A stretch of DNA of 37,707 bases from Oligoflexia bacterium (lineage in GTDB: Bacteria > Bdellovibrionota > UBA1018): the NCBI GenBank assembly GCA_903881565.1, contig CAIRTR010000314.1, positions 1 through 37,707 of the forward strand. Direction: 5' to 3'. The stretch's first letter is position 1; every line of letters begins with the position of its first letter. Positions 16,010-25,071 of the stretch are shown piece after piece. The position numbers were made by a program, and so were the translations under genes. Under the pieces are notes generated by a model. That model was not told the origin of the DNA, did no database searches, and saw only the letters and a program-made list of their open reading frames with translations.

Positions 16010-17074
16010 ATGGGTAATCTTCAACAAACACTTCACGACATTTCCACTTTTGGGCTGGAAAAAAGACAGTTCCTTCAAAAAATCCTGAATCCTGAAACCT
16101 TTGATGCCGAGGCGAATCTTCCTCAAACCCCCGGCTTCCTCGCACAAACAAACACCTGGCAGCAAGTTTTCGACCTCGCTCAAAAAAATGGAACCCAAGC
16201 TTTTTTATTGGAAACTCTCAATCGGGTCATTTGGAAAAATGCACTCCCAACGAAAACCCGCCTTATATTAGCAGAACTGAATGCGCGAGAAAATCTTATC
16301 GCTTCGATTGGCCTGGAAGATCTGCGAATCGCATGCAAGGGGCTGTGTGAAGCCAAAACCTGCTTCACGATCCTGAGTTCCAATCAAATGTGGAGAGAAA
16401 TTTACCCCACATCAACGCCCTGCCCAACTCACACCAATCAAATTCTCATACGACCAGGCGACCTTCCCAGAGCGCTATCCATTTTAGGACGACTCGGTTT
16501 TCGAGCCCCTAATGACTCCTCTGCCGGTACCAACAATCATTGCCTTTATCGGCCGCACTCCTTTCAAGGCTTGGTCATCACCCACGGATTTTCCCGCTCG
16601 CGGTTTCACCTTTCGCATGAGGAATACGAAAGCAACACGCGTGAGATCCAGATTCCTGGACTGGAAGGAATGGAGAGGAGAACCTGCACCCTTTCTAATC
16701 GATTCCTGCTCCTCCATTTACTCAGTGAAGCAATCACCCAAAAGGTCCCGATTAACACCTCTCAAGCTCTTGATCTTTGGTTTTCCGCTACCACCGCCGA
16801 ACGAGACATTCAGGGAGACCCTACTCAATTCATCGACCATCTCAAGTCAACCCGTACCCTTTCCATGGCATGGTTCCTATTAGGAATTTCCAAGAAAACC
16901 TCTTCCCAGATGGGCCCGCACCAAGTAATGAATTTAGTGGGACAGAATATCTCCCCCTTTAAAAAGAAGATTATCGACCAACAAATAAAACACTTCTCTT
17001 TGCTGAATTCGAATTCCAATTCCTTGGGTGCGCGAGTCAAGCAAAGAGTTGAACAACAGTGGTTGAGAAGGTGA
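16010..17074 (+). CDS. Nucleotidyltransferase-like protein (PF14907-type), probably degenerate
   Basis: A 354-residue cytoplasmic protein starting 17 bp after the previous gene with a good GGAGG site. The middle segment (about residues 118-168, FTILSSNQMWREIYP and ILIRPGDLPRALSILGRLGF) follows the layout of the uncharacterised nucleotidyltransferase family PF14907. In that family a Lys-Gly pair, a YP...R stretch and DxDLLV precede a helix and LGF. Here the usual Lys-Gly reads SSNQ and the DxD acid pair reads NQILI, so the metal-binding aspartates appear lost. The match is from memory of the family pattern and is moderate. Position directly before a radical SAM gene suggests a partner or substrate-binding role rather than catalysis. 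Confidence 0.5.
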   Translation: MGNLQQTLHDISTFGLEKRQFLQKILNPETFDAEANLPQTPGFLAQTNTWQQVFDLAQKNGTQAFLLETLNRVIWKNALPTKTRLILAELNARENLIASIGLEDLRIACKGLCEAKTCFTILSSNQMWREIYPTSTPCPTHTNQILIRPGDLPRALSILGRLGFRAPNDSSAGTNNHCLYRPHSFQGLVITHGFSRSRFHLSHEEYESNTREIQIPGLEGMERRTCTLSNRFLLLHLLSEAITQKVPINTSQALDLWFSATTAERDIQGDPTQFIDHLKSTRTLSMAWFLLGISKKTSSQMGPHQVMNLVGQNISPFKKKIIDQQIKHFSLLNSNSNSLGARVKQRVEQQWLRR

Positions 17075-17093
17075 CCCCAGAAAGGAATCCGTT

Positions 17094-18500
17094 TTGAAAG
17101 TTCTGCTCATTATGCCCGACGCGGGCATGCACAAATATCGAATTTTTAACCACGTCCGTTCTGCACGCGAAGCCCCTTTAACCCTTACCACCCTAGCGGC
17201 CCTAACCTTCGATCAACCCGATGTAGAATACAAAGTCATTGACGAGAGCATCGATCCCGTCCCCTTGGACTATCCTGCGGACCTGGTCGGAATCAGCGTG
17301 ATGACGGGCACATCCAGAAGGGCCTACGCACTGGCAGATCATTTTCGCGGACGCAATATCCCCGTCGTTCTAGGCGGAGTTCATGTCACGATTATGCCTG
17401 AAGAGGCACGCGCGTTTGGCGACTGCTTGGTGATTGGAATGGCTGACGCCATTTGGTCCAACTTGATTCGAGACTTCAAAGCGGGACAGCTCAAGAAAGA
17501 ATATCTCGAAGAAAAATCGAATTCAAAATTTACAACGGTATCCATTCCCCCTCCCCGCTATGATCTTCAACGTAAGAGCGGCTACATGATGCCTTATACT
17601 ATCCAAGCCACTAGAGGCTGTATGCACAGCTGCGATTTTTGCGCGGTTCCTGTGATTTGGCAAAGTCGCTTTGTGAGGCGACCTATTGCCGACGTGATTC
17701 GAGATATTAAAACAATTCCGGGACGCCGCTTTGCTCTGAATGATGTCAGTCCGGTGGATGATGTCGAGTACGCAAAAGAACTCTTTAAAGCGATGATCCC
17801 GCTTAAAAAGAAGTGGGGCGGACTTGCGACCACGAAGGTGGTTGAGGATCCAGAACTCATGGACCTCCTGCAAAAGAGTGGCTGTGAATTCTTGCTCCTG
17901 GGCTTCGAGTCCGCAAATCAAACAACCCTGGACACCATTGCCAAACGCTTTAATAAATCGGACCAGTATGAAAATGTCATGAAGGAGCTTCATCGGGCTA
18001 AAATCATCGTCCAAGGTTGTTTCGTGTTTGGATTTGATCACGACGGACCGGATATTTTCGAGAAAACCGTCCAACGAGTGCAGGAGCTCAAAATCGATAT
18101 TCCACGATATTCCATTTATACGCCCTACCCAGGCACCCGCCTGTTCAAGCGGCTCGAAGCTGAAAACAGAATTTTAAGCTACGATTGGGCAGACTACAAC
18201 ACAATGAACGTCGTCTATCGCCCGATGCAAATGTCTCCAGTACAGCTTTACGAGGGCTTTAGATGGGCTTATAAAGAAACCTTCAAAGTCAGCCGGATCT
18301 TTCCGAGAGCTTTGGGAGCGGGGATGCGTTTCCCGATCACTTTTTTCGGAAATCTTCCTTACAAGATATTTGTCAAGAAGCTAGCGATGCAACGCGGTTT
18401 TGAGATGCCTCTGCTACGGCCTCAGAACACTCTTTCAGTTTCGACCCAGTCGCCAATTGGACCCATCTCGGGCGCTCCATGCGACTGTTCAGACTCGTAA
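17094..18500 (+). CDS. Radical SAM enzyme with N-terminal B12-binding-like domain and DUF4070-like tail
   Basis: A 468-residue protein read from TTG 17094, with AGGA 8 nt upstream and no better start. The N-terminal domain (about 1-150) has the Rossmann-like layout of B12-binding radical SAM proteins (LVGISVMTGTSRRAYALADHFR, IPVVLGGVHVTIMPEEA), but no DxHxxG cobalamin-ligand motif is seen. The radical SAM core has RGCMHSCDFC with cluster cysteines C176, C180 and C183, then LLGFESANQTTLDTIAKRFNK. The tail (about 330-450: YTPYPGTRLFKRLEAENRI, YRPMQMSPVQLYEGFRWAYKE) resembles the DUF4070 region of HpnP-like proteins. Family members do methylations and other radical chemistry; the substrate is unknown. 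Next to a GH3 enzyme and an exporter. Confidence 0.87.
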   Translation: MKVLLIMPDAGMHKYRIFNHVRSAREAPLTLTTLAALTFDQPDVEYKVIDESIDPVPLDYPADLVGISVMTGTSRRAYALADHFRGRNIPVVLGGVHVTIMPEEARAFGDCLVIGMADAIWSNLIRDFKAGQLKKEYLEEKSNSKFTTVSIPPPRYDLQRKSGYMMPYTIQATRGCMHSCDFCAVPVIWQSRFVRRPIADVIRDIKTIPGRRFALNDVSPVDDVEYAKELFKAMIPLKKKWGGLATTKVVEDPELMDLLQKSGCEFLLLGFESANQTTLDTIAKRFNKSDQYENVMKELHRAKIIVQGCFVFGFDHDGPDIFEKTVQRVQELKIDIPRYSIYTPYPGTRLFKRLEAENRILSYDWADYNTMNVVYRPMQMSPVQLYEGFRWAYKETFKVSRIFPRALGAGMRFPITFFGNLPYKIFVKKLAMQRGFEMPLLRPQNTLSVSTQSPIGPISGAPCDCSDS

Positions 18501-18518
18501 GCGAAGCTTTCTGTAGCC

Positions 18519-18536
18519 AAGCTTGTATCCAAGCTT
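18519..18536. repeat. Small hairpin between the radical SAM and GH3 genes
   Basis: AAGCTTG-TATC-CAAGCTT gives a perfect 7-bp stem with a 4-nt loop. A further AAGCTT stands at 18504-18509. Only a short TTTT follows downstream, so it could be a weak terminator/attenuator or a processing site inside the operon. Confidence 0.45.
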
Positions 18537-18560
18537 ATCCGGTTTTGCTATGTGTTTTAA

Positions 18561-20147
18561 ATGAACATGATCGGGGGCCTACAAAGAATCTATCACCTCA
18601 GTTTGCGCCACGCTTGGCGAAATTTTGAGAAGGCCAGCAGATCCCCTGCTGCACTCCAGTCCTCCCTCCTGCTTAAGCTTATGCAAAAGAACGCATCCAC
18701 TCAGATTGGCCGGCGTTTTCACTTTGATAGAATCAAGTCCATAGCGGCCTTTCGCGAACAGGTCCCCATCACGGATTATGATTTTTACGAGCCCTTCATG
18801 GAACGAATTGCCCAAGGCGAAACGAACGTTCTATTCTCCGACCCCATCAAGATGTTTGAGCGTTCTGGCGGAGCAACCTCCACCAACAAAATGATCCCTT
18901 ATAATCAAAGCCTTTTTGATGAGTTTGGGGCTGGCACCCAACCTTGGATTTTTGATCTCTACCGAGGTTACCCGGGTCTCTTTGGAACAAAAAGTTATTG
19001 GTCGATTTCACCTATTGTTCGAAAAACAGAGACGACTTCAAGTGGAATTCCAATCGGGATCGAAAGTGATACCGAATATTTCGGCCCGTTCGCTAGATGG
19101 TTTTTTGAGAAAACCTTAGCCGTCCCCTCGCATGTGGCCAAACTTCCAACCCTGGCGGAATGGAAAACTGAAACCTTGGTCGCACTCGCCAATGAACCCG
19201 AACTAGGACTTTTCTCTATTTGGAATCCCAGCTTCCTGACTCTCCTCATGCAGGATCTTGAGAAGCGCTGGGATGAGATACTTGAACGTCTCGAGCCTGG
19301 CCGTCGCCGCTTTCTTGAATCCGCGCGAAATTCAAATGAGGGCGTGCTTACCGGTGAGACCCTTTGGCCTCGCTTGCAGGTAATCTCCTGCTGGACTGAC
19401 GGAGTTGCTGCGGAGTTTCTCCCAGCACTTCGAAAATGGTTTCCAAAAACGGCGATACAGGCAAAGGGATTACTAGCAACCGAAGGTGTGATTTCGTTTC
19501 CTTTATGTGGACATGAAGGGGGCGTTCTCGCCGTCGGAAGTCATTTCCTGGAGTTTCAAGAACTCGATAATCCAAAAACCAACGGCCAAACCGTCCTGGC
19601 CCATGAACTTGAGATGGGAAAACGCTATTCACCCCTTTTGACGACCGGAGGAGGTCTCACCCGCTATTGCTTGAAAGACATTATCCGGTGCGTGGGTCAC
19701 TTCAACGAAACGCCAATGATTCGCTTCATGGAAAAACAGGATATGATCAGCGACCTTTGCGGTGAGAAAATTTCGGCTAGCCAAGTCGACCACGCATTTG
19801 GACGAGTTCGGGAGCAGTTGGGACTCAACTATTCTTTCGCGATTTTGGCCTCAAAATGGGAGGCAAACGGCCCCCCCCATTACCACCTTTACATTGAAAC
19901 CGATGTCCCGAATTCGAGAATTGAAGAAGCCGCAACGATTATCGAGGAGTATCTTTTGACAGGCCATCATTATCAATACTGTCGAAACCTCGGACAACTT
20001 GCGCCTTTGAGTTGGCAGCGGGTCACTGAAGGGGCTCGAGGCTTTCAAGAAACTCTTGCAAATTTAGGTCTCAGGCTCGGAGACATCAAACCCAGCCATC
20101 TTGCCCGGCCCAATTTGGCCGAACATCTCTCCAAGCGATTTTGCTAA
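18561..20147 (+). CDS. GH3-family acyl-acid-adenylating enzyme (amido synthetase type)
   Basis: A 528-residue protein of the GH3 auxin-responsive promoter family, a branch of the acyl-adenylate-forming superfamily. Three nucleotide-binding motifs are visible. The phosphate loop is SGGATSTNKMIPY (from S102), motif 2 is GLLATEG (G303-G309), and motif 3 is TTGGGLTRYCLKD (T361-D373) in the place of the usual YRxGD, with Cys in place of Arg and Lys before the Asp. The N-terminal LMQKNASTQIGRRFHFDRI and QVPITDYDFYEPFMERIAQGE are typical. Plant members join an amino acid to an activated carboxylic acid; bacterial members are largely uncharacterised. No strong Shine-Dalgarno precedes the ATG. It lies 60 bp after the radical SAM gene and 9 bp before the exporter. 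Confidence 0.88.
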   Translation: MNMIGGLQRIYHLSLRHAWRNFEKASRSPAALQSSLLLKLMQKNASTQIGRRFHFDRIKSIAAFREQVPITDYDFYEPFMERIAQGETNVLFSDPIKMFERSGGATSTNKMIPYNQSLFDEFGAGTQPWIFDLYRGYPGLFGTKSYWSISPIVRKTETTSSGIPIGIESDTEYFGPFARWFFEKTLAVPSHVAKLPTLAEWKTETLVALANEPELGLFSIWNPSFLTLLMQDLEKRWDEILERLEPGRRRFLESARNSNEGVLTGETLWPRLQVISCWTDGVAAEFLPALRKWFPKTAIQAKGLLATEGVISFPLCGHEGGVLAVGSHFLEFQELDNPKTNGQTVLAHELEMGKRYSPLLTTGGGLTRYCLKDIIRCVGHFNETPMIRFMEKQDMISDLCGEKISASQVDHAFGRVREQLGLNYSFAILASKWEANGPPHYHLYIETDVPNSRIEEAATIIEEYLLTGHHYQYCRNLGQLAPLSWQRVTEGARGFQETLANLGLRLGDIKPSHLARPNLAEHLSKRFC

Positions 20148-20156
20148 AGGATCCTC

Positions 20157-21014
20157 ATGCGACGCAAAGCCAATTTACTTCTTTTTGCCGTAGCAATCAT
20201 TTGGGGTACGGCTTTTGTCGCCCAAGGAATTGCGGGACAATACCACGTCGCTTACCTTTTTAACGGGTTGAGTTTCATGATAGCGGGACTCATTCTTCTG
20301 CCTCTAGTTCCGTCACGGATCAAAATTTCTTCCGACCAGTGGAAATGGATGATTGTCGCGGGACTCCTTCTTTTTGCCGCAACGGCATTGCAGCAAGTGG
20401 GGATTTTTTACACTCAAGTCGCGAATGCCGGGTTTCTGACAAGCTTGTACGTTGTTTTTGCGCCGATTTTGCTGTGGATTTTTTTTAGGCAACGCCCGCA
20501 TAAGCTCGATCTCATTGCGGTTGCATTATCGATTATCGGAGCTTTTTTGCTTTCGTCTCCCGGAAAATTCGAACTTCAAAAGGGGGATGCCCTTGAAATT
20601 CTGGGTGCCCTGTTTTGGGCTCTGCATTTTGTAGTGCTGGGCCGCTATGCTTCCAAGTTTGATTCGATTTCGTTTGCGGCAGGGCATTTTTTGATCACCG
20701 GCGTGCTCAATTTTGCAGTCGGACTCGGTGTTGAAGATCTGTCCATCCTTCGAGCCCCCCCGCTCATCGGTGCGATTACTTATCGAGCCACCCTTTCAAT
20801 CGGTGTGGGTTATACACTCCAGGTATGGGGACAAAAATATACGCCGACAACTGACGCCGCTTTAATTCTTGGATTAGAGGCAGTCTTTGCAGCTATCGCG
20901 GGCTGGCTTGCCCTAGGACAATCGCTGGTTCCCTTACAAGTGTCTGGTTGTGCGATCATCTTGTTCGCTGCGCTCCTGTCCCAAGCCAAACCCGAATCAG
21001 CTCACAGTCCCTGA
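20157..21014 (+). CDS. EamA/DMT-family membrane transporter
   Basis: A 285-residue inner-membrane protein with about ten hydrophobic helices in two EamA repeats. The opening ANLLLFAVAIIWGTAFVAQGIA and the end of the second repeat (AALILGLEAVFAAIAGWLALGQSL) are family signatures. EamA proteins mostly export or exchange small metabolites, amino acids or nucleotide sugars. AAAGGA precedes the ATG. It closes the plus-strand run, directly behind the GH3 gene, which fits export of that pathway's product. Its 3' end overlaps the convergent aldehyde dehydrogenase gene by 18 bp, leaving no room for a separate terminator. Confidence 0.88.
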   Translation: MRRKANLLLFAVAIIWGTAFVAQGIAGQYHVAYLFNGLSFMIAGLILLPLVPSRIKISSDQWKWMIVAGLLLFAATALQQVGIFYTQVANAGFLTSLYVVFAPILLWIFFRQRPHKLDLIAVALSIIGAFLLSSPGKFELQKGDALEILGALFWALHFVVLGRYASKFDSISFAAGHFLITGVLNFAVGLGVEDLSILRAPPLIGAITYRATLSIGVGYTLQVWGQKYTPTTDAALILGLEAVFAAIAGWLALGQSLVPLQVSGCAIILFAALLSQAKPESAHSP

Positions 21015-22433
21015 CAAAGCCAAAAACCTAGACTCTGTCATTTCCTCCATCGCGTAACGTATCCCTTCTCGACCTGAGCCACTTTGCTTCACCCCTCCAT
21101 AGGGCTGATGATCGTAGCGTGTCGTCGGGATGTCATTAACGATCACGCCCCCCACTTCAAGCTCGGCGTACAGCTTCTCCGCCACATCAATTCTCTGCGT
21201 GAAAACCCCCGCCTGAAGCCCAAATCGTCCAGAATTAATTTTCGCAATCACTTCGTCGAGCCTTGAAAACCGCATCAGATTAGCCACCGGAGCAAAAAGC
21301 TCTTCAGAAACTAGCGCTGAACTGATCCCTGCAGCTTGCCCATCTTGAATCATCACCAAAGTGGGAGGAATCAATTTTAAAGTTGCGGCGTTTTCCGCTC
21401 CCCGCACTCTGAGAGTAGACTGCACGCATTCAAGACCTTGCGCCTCAGCATCTGTCAGCATTTTTTCAATCCGCGAAATAGCGCGCTCGTGAATCATCGG
21501 CCCACAATGAACTTCCATTTTCTCGGGATCACCAAAGGAACTCTTTTGAGTCGCTTCTTTTAAGTGTTTTGAAAATTCGGAAAATATCGATTCGGCTACC
21601 GCAACATTCTGGACCGAAATACACGATTGCCCGGCATATCCAAACGCACCTTTTGCAATCTTCTGCGCAATTTGAGGAAACAGCGCCTCAGGGGTATCTT
21701 CAGCCACAACAACCCAAGCATTTCCGCCCAATTCAAGGGCGATCGGCTTTTCAGGAGCCTGCCGTTTAATCATCCATCCAATCGTTTCAGATCCGGTAAA
21801 AGAAACCATCGCCACTTCTTTGGCTTGGGTGAGTTTAGCGGTCGCGGCGTCATCAGCGAGAACGACTTGCACAAGGCCTGGCTCAGAGTCTAATTCACGA
21901 GAATTAAAAAGCTCCGCCAATTTCAACGCCGTCAAGGGTGTATAAGGAGAGGGCTTGATCAGGACTGAACACCCGCATGCGATGGCAGGCGCTATTTTAT
22001 GAGCCACCAAGTTCAACGGGAAGTTGAAAGGGGCAATTCCAAAAATCACTCCCCGAGGAAAACGAGTATGAATTCCAAAACCTCTTCTTTGCGCGTTACC
22101 CGTATCCAGCCTGAGCATCTCTCCCGAAAAGCGCAAAGCTTCGGCCGAAGCCCAACGAAAAACACTGATGGCGCGATTCACTTCCACATGTGCGAGAGAG
22201 ACAGGTTTTCCGGCTTCATGACAAATCAGACGAGCAAACTCTTCATGTCGATCCTCAAGTTCGGTCGCAATATTCGTGAGCAACTCGGCTCGCCTAAACG
22301 CACTCGCATGGCGCCAACGCTGAAAGGCCGAACGCGCGAGCGAGAGCTTCTGAGAAATTTCACCTTCACTCGCATAAGCAAGCTCCGCAAGCTGCGCTCC
22401 GCTATAAGGATTATTAACAACAAGCTTTGACAT
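20997..22433 (-). CDS. NAD(P)-dependent aldehyde dehydrogenase
   Basis: A 478-residue aldehyde dehydrogenase superfamily enzyme. The ATG at 22433 shares one base with the lpdA stop (TGATG), a coupling overlap; a GTG one codon upstream is also possible. Motifs include the cofactor-binding FNFPLNLVAHKIAPAIACGCSVLIKP, SFTGSETIGW, the general-base glutamate in ALELGGN and the nucleophile GQSC (C271), followed by EELFAPVANL and PYGGVKQSGSGREG. All catalytic residues are present. It resembles succinate-semialdehyde or lactaldehyde-type members. The substrate is not decidable, though coupling to the 2-oxoglutarate dehydrogenase genes would fit succinate semialdehyde. Confidence 0.9.
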   Translation of the reverse strand: MSKLVVNNPYSGAQLAELAYASEGEISQKLSLARSAFQRWRHASAFRRAELLTNIATELEDRHEEFARLICHEAGKPVSLAHVEVNRAISVFRWASAEALRFSGEMLRLDTGNAQRRGFGIHTRFPRGVIFGIAPFNFPLNLVAHKIAPAIACGCSVLIKPSPYTPLTALKLAELFNSRELDSEPGLVQVVLADDAATAKLTQAKEVAMVSFTGSETIGWMIKRQAPEKPIALELGGNAWVVVAEDTPEALFPQIAQKIAKGAFGYAGQSCISVQNVAVAESIFSEFSKHLKEATQKSSFGDPEKMEVHCGPMIHERAISRIEKMLTDAEAQGLECVQSTLRVRGAENAATLKLIPPTLVMIQDGQAAGISSALVSEELFAPVANLMRFSRLDEVIAKINSGRFGLQAGVFTQRIDVAEKLYAELEVGGVIVNDIPTTRYDHQPYGGVKQSGSGREGIRYAMEEMTESRFLALSGTVS

Positions 22434-23866
22434 CACAGATGGATTTGGCGTTTTGCGACACCGAAGGCGGCCTCTTTTACAACTTCAGAGAGGGTAGGAT
22501 GCCCATGACAGGTGCGCGCGATGTCTTCGGCGCTTCCGCCAAATTCCATGACCGAAACCGCTTCCGCAATCAACTCTCCGGCCTTTGGCCCCACGATGTG
22601 CACACCCAAAACTCGATCTGTCTTTGCGTCAGCCAAAATTTTTACAAAACCTTCAGTTTCCTCCATCGCTTTGGCACGCCCGTTGGCGGCAAACGGAAAC
22701 TGCCCTGTGGCATACACGATGCCTTTGGCTTTCAACTCATCTTCGGAGGCGCCTACGGAGGCGACTTCAGGAGACGTATAAACAATGCCTGGGATTGCCT
22801 CATAATTCACATGCCCTGCTTGGCCGGCCATCCGCTCCACGGCAGCAATGCCCTCTTCTTCGGCCTTATGAGCCAGCATAGGACCTGCGATTAAATCCCC
22901 TACAGCGTACACGCCTGGGACGGCGGTCTGATAATGAGCATCCACTTCAACACGCCCTAACTTGTCTTGCTTGATCCCAAGTTTTTCTAAACCCAATCCC
23001 GTCGAAAAAGGTTTGCGCCCCGTGGCCACAAGCACTTTATCGCATTCGAGTTTCGACTTGGCTCCGCCCTTTAGTTCTTCAATCTCTATGAGCATTGAAG
23101 CCCCTGCACGGCTTACGCCTGTGCATTTCGTGGCAAGCTTAAACTCCATGCCTTGTTTCATAAGTGACTTATAAAGTTCCAGCCCAACTTGAGTGTCCAT
23201 TGTCGGCAAGATGCGATCTTGAAACTCGACCACTGTTACTTTAGCGCCCAAACGCAGCCACACCGAACCTAATTCCAGGCCAATGACTCCACCGCCAATA
23301 ACGACAAGGTGCTTGGGAACTTCGGCAAAACTTAGTGCTTCAGTAGAGCTCACAACATCTTTCCCATCAAAGGGCAGAAAGGGCAATGCAGCAGGTTCAC
23401 TTCCGGTTGCAAGCAAGACTCGTTCTGCAGATATTATTTTCTTCTCTCCGCCTGCGTCGAGCACCACTTCAACTTGCTTTAGTTTTCCTTCGACGCCAAG
23501 CAACTGACCGGTACCCAAAAATGATTCAATCTTATTTTTCTTAAACAAAGCACCTATTCCGTTGGTCAACTGCCTTACGATGGCGTCCTTGCGCTTGAGC
23601 ATCTGGGGCAAATCGAGCTTCACGCCTTCAACAATGACTCCGTGTTTTTGAAAACGCGTCTTGGCGAGGTGATACATTTCGCTCGATTCGAGCAAAGCCT
23701 TTGAAGGAATACAGCCGACGTTTAGGCACGTTCCGCCTAGCGTTTTCCTTTTTTCAATGCACGCGGTCTTTAGTCCCAGTTGTGCCGCGCGAATCGCAGC
23801 CACATAGCCTGCGGGGCCACCACCAATGACAATGAGGTCAAACTGAGCGTCGCTAGTATTCGCCAT
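22433..23866 (-). CDS. lpdA: Dihydrolipoyl dehydrogenase (E3)
   Basis: A 477-residue FAD flavoprotein that reoxidises dihydrolipoamide in 2-oxo acid dehydrogenase complexes. It has the N-terminal FAD site IVIGGGPAGYVAAIRAAQLG, the redox disulfide GGTCLNVGCIPSKALL, a second NAD-binding GGGVIGLELGSVW, the FAD-contacting YAVGDLIAGPMLAHKA, and the C-terminal HGHPTLSEVVKEAA active-site base at the dimer interface. Length is standard. GGAG lies 6 nt before the ATG. It is 2 bp after sucB and overlaps the downstream aldehyde dehydrogenase, so the four genes sucA-sucB-lpdA-ALDH look like one operon. Confidence 0.96.
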   Translation of the reverse strand: MANTSDAQFDLIVIGGGPAGYVAAIRAAQLGLKTACIEKRKTLGGTCLNVGCIPSKALLESSEMYHLAKTRFQKHGVIVEGVKLDLPQMLKRKDAIVRQLTNGIGALFKKNKIESFLGTGQLLGVEGKLKQVEVVLDAGGEKKIISAERVLLATGSEPAALPFLPFDGKDVVSSTEALSFAEVPKHLVVIGGGVIGLELGSVWLRLGAKVTVVEFQDRILPTMDTQVGLELYKSLMKQGMEFKLATKCTGVSRAGASMLIEIEELKGGAKSKLECDKVLVATGRKPFSTGLGLEKLGIKQDKLGRVEVDAHYQTAVPGVYAVGDLIAGPMLAHKAEEEGIAAVERMAGQAGHVNYEAIPGIVYTSPEVASVGASEDELKAKGIVYATGQFPFAANGRAKAMEETEGFVKILADAKTDRVLGVHIVGPKAGELIAEAVSVMEFGGSAEDIARTCHGHPTLSEVVKEAAFGVAKRQIHL

Positions 23867-23868
23867 AA

Positions 23869-25059
23869 TTACTCCAAATCCAGTTTCAATTTTTCAGGGT
23901 GTTCCAAAAAGTCCTTAAGCGTAACCAAGAAGGTGACCGCCCCTTTCCCATCAATTAAGCGATGATCGTAGGAAAGCGCGAGATACATCATTGGACGGAT
24001 CTCCACTTTGCCATTGATCGCCATAGGCCGATCTTGAATCTTGTGCATTCCCAAAATCCCACTCTGAGGGGCATTTAGAATTGGCGTCGAAAGAAGCGAA
24101 CCATAGACGCCGCCGTTTGAGATTGTAAATGTCCCACCCGTCATTTCAGCAATCGAAAGTTTTCCATCACGGGCTTTTATAGCTAATTCTGCGATTTTCT
24201 TTTCGACATCGACAAAATCCAGCTTCTCAACACCACGAACCACGGGAACCACCAAGCCTCGTTCTGTCCCTACCGCCACTCCGATATCGATGAAGTCATG
24301 ATGAATAACATCCTTGCCTTCAACGCGCGCATTGACCTCGGGAACCACTTTGAGCGCCTGCACACAGGCGACCGTGAAAAAGGACATAAAACTTAACGCC
24401 ACGCCATTTTTCTGCTTAAAGCTATCCTTATACTTCGTACGCAAGGCCATGACGGGACCCATATCCACTTCATTAAACGTCGTTAAAATCGCAGCATCAT
24501 GCTGAGCTTGCACAAGGCGCTCTGCAATTTTTGCTCGCAGTGCAGACATCGGAACACGACGCTCCCCGGGCTTAAGTGCTCGAGGGGCAACCGGCGCAAC
24601 AGAAGCACTTGCGGCTGGGCCGGGCTTCTTTTCGTTTAAAAGATCGCCCTTTGTGAGCCTCCCACCTTTACCTGTTCCTTCGTATTGAGAAGGATCTAAG
24701 CCACGCTCGGCCACCGCTTTTCGGACCGCGGGACTTAAAGTTCCAGATGCGGCAACGCTGGGTGCGACAGAAGTGCTAGATGCCGCCGCAGGCGCCGCTT
24801 CACCCGCAATTACTTTTCCAGCCACAGCATCATCAACCGAGCCGATCACGTCACCGACCGGAATTCGCTCACCGGCTTTTTTAATAATCGTAAGCGCCCC
24901 CGAAAATTCGGCCACCAATTCGATGGTCGCTTTGTCGGATTCAATTTCAAGCAACAAATCCCCCGATTTAACGGCTTGGCCATCTTGCTTATGCCACTTG
25001 AGAATTCCGACTTCGGTAATGGACTCGCCAACACTGGGAGCAAGAATCTGATGTTTCAT
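23869..25059 (-). CDS. sucB: 2-oxoglutarate dehydrogenase E2 (dihydrolipoyl succinyltransferase)
   Basis: A 396-residue core subunit with a single lipoyl domain (about 1-75, lipoyl lysine in ESDKAT). An Ala/Pro/Ser-rich hinge is followed by a peripheral subunit-binding domain (about 108-145, [33 protein letters not shown] region). A second hinge leads to the catalytic acyltransferase domain (about 170-396) with the active-site [14 protein letters not shown] near the end. GAGG stands 6 nt before the ATG. Order E1-E2-E3 on one strand is the standard arrangement for the TCA-cycle enzyme. Confidence 0.96.
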   Translation of the reverse strand: MKHQILAPSVGESITEVGILKWHKQDGQAVKSGDLLLEIESDKATIELVAEFSGALTIIKKAGERIPVGDVIGSVDDAVAGKVIAGEAAPAAASSTSVAPSVAASGTLSPAVRKAVAERGLDPSQYEGTGKGGRLTKGDLLNEKKPGPAASASVAPVAPRALKPGERRVPMSALRAKIAERLVQAQHDAAILTTFNEVDMGPVMALRTKYKDSFKQKNGVALSFMSFFTVACVQALKVVPEVNARVEGKDVIHHDFIDIGVAVGTERGLVVPVVRGVEKLDFVDVEKKIAELAIKARDGKLSIAEMTGGTFTISNGGVYGSLLSTPILNAPQSGILGMHKIQDRPMAINGKVEIRPMMYLALSYDHRLIDGKGAVTFLVTLKDFLEHPEKLKLDLE

Positions 25060-25071
25060 CGGTTTCCCTCT

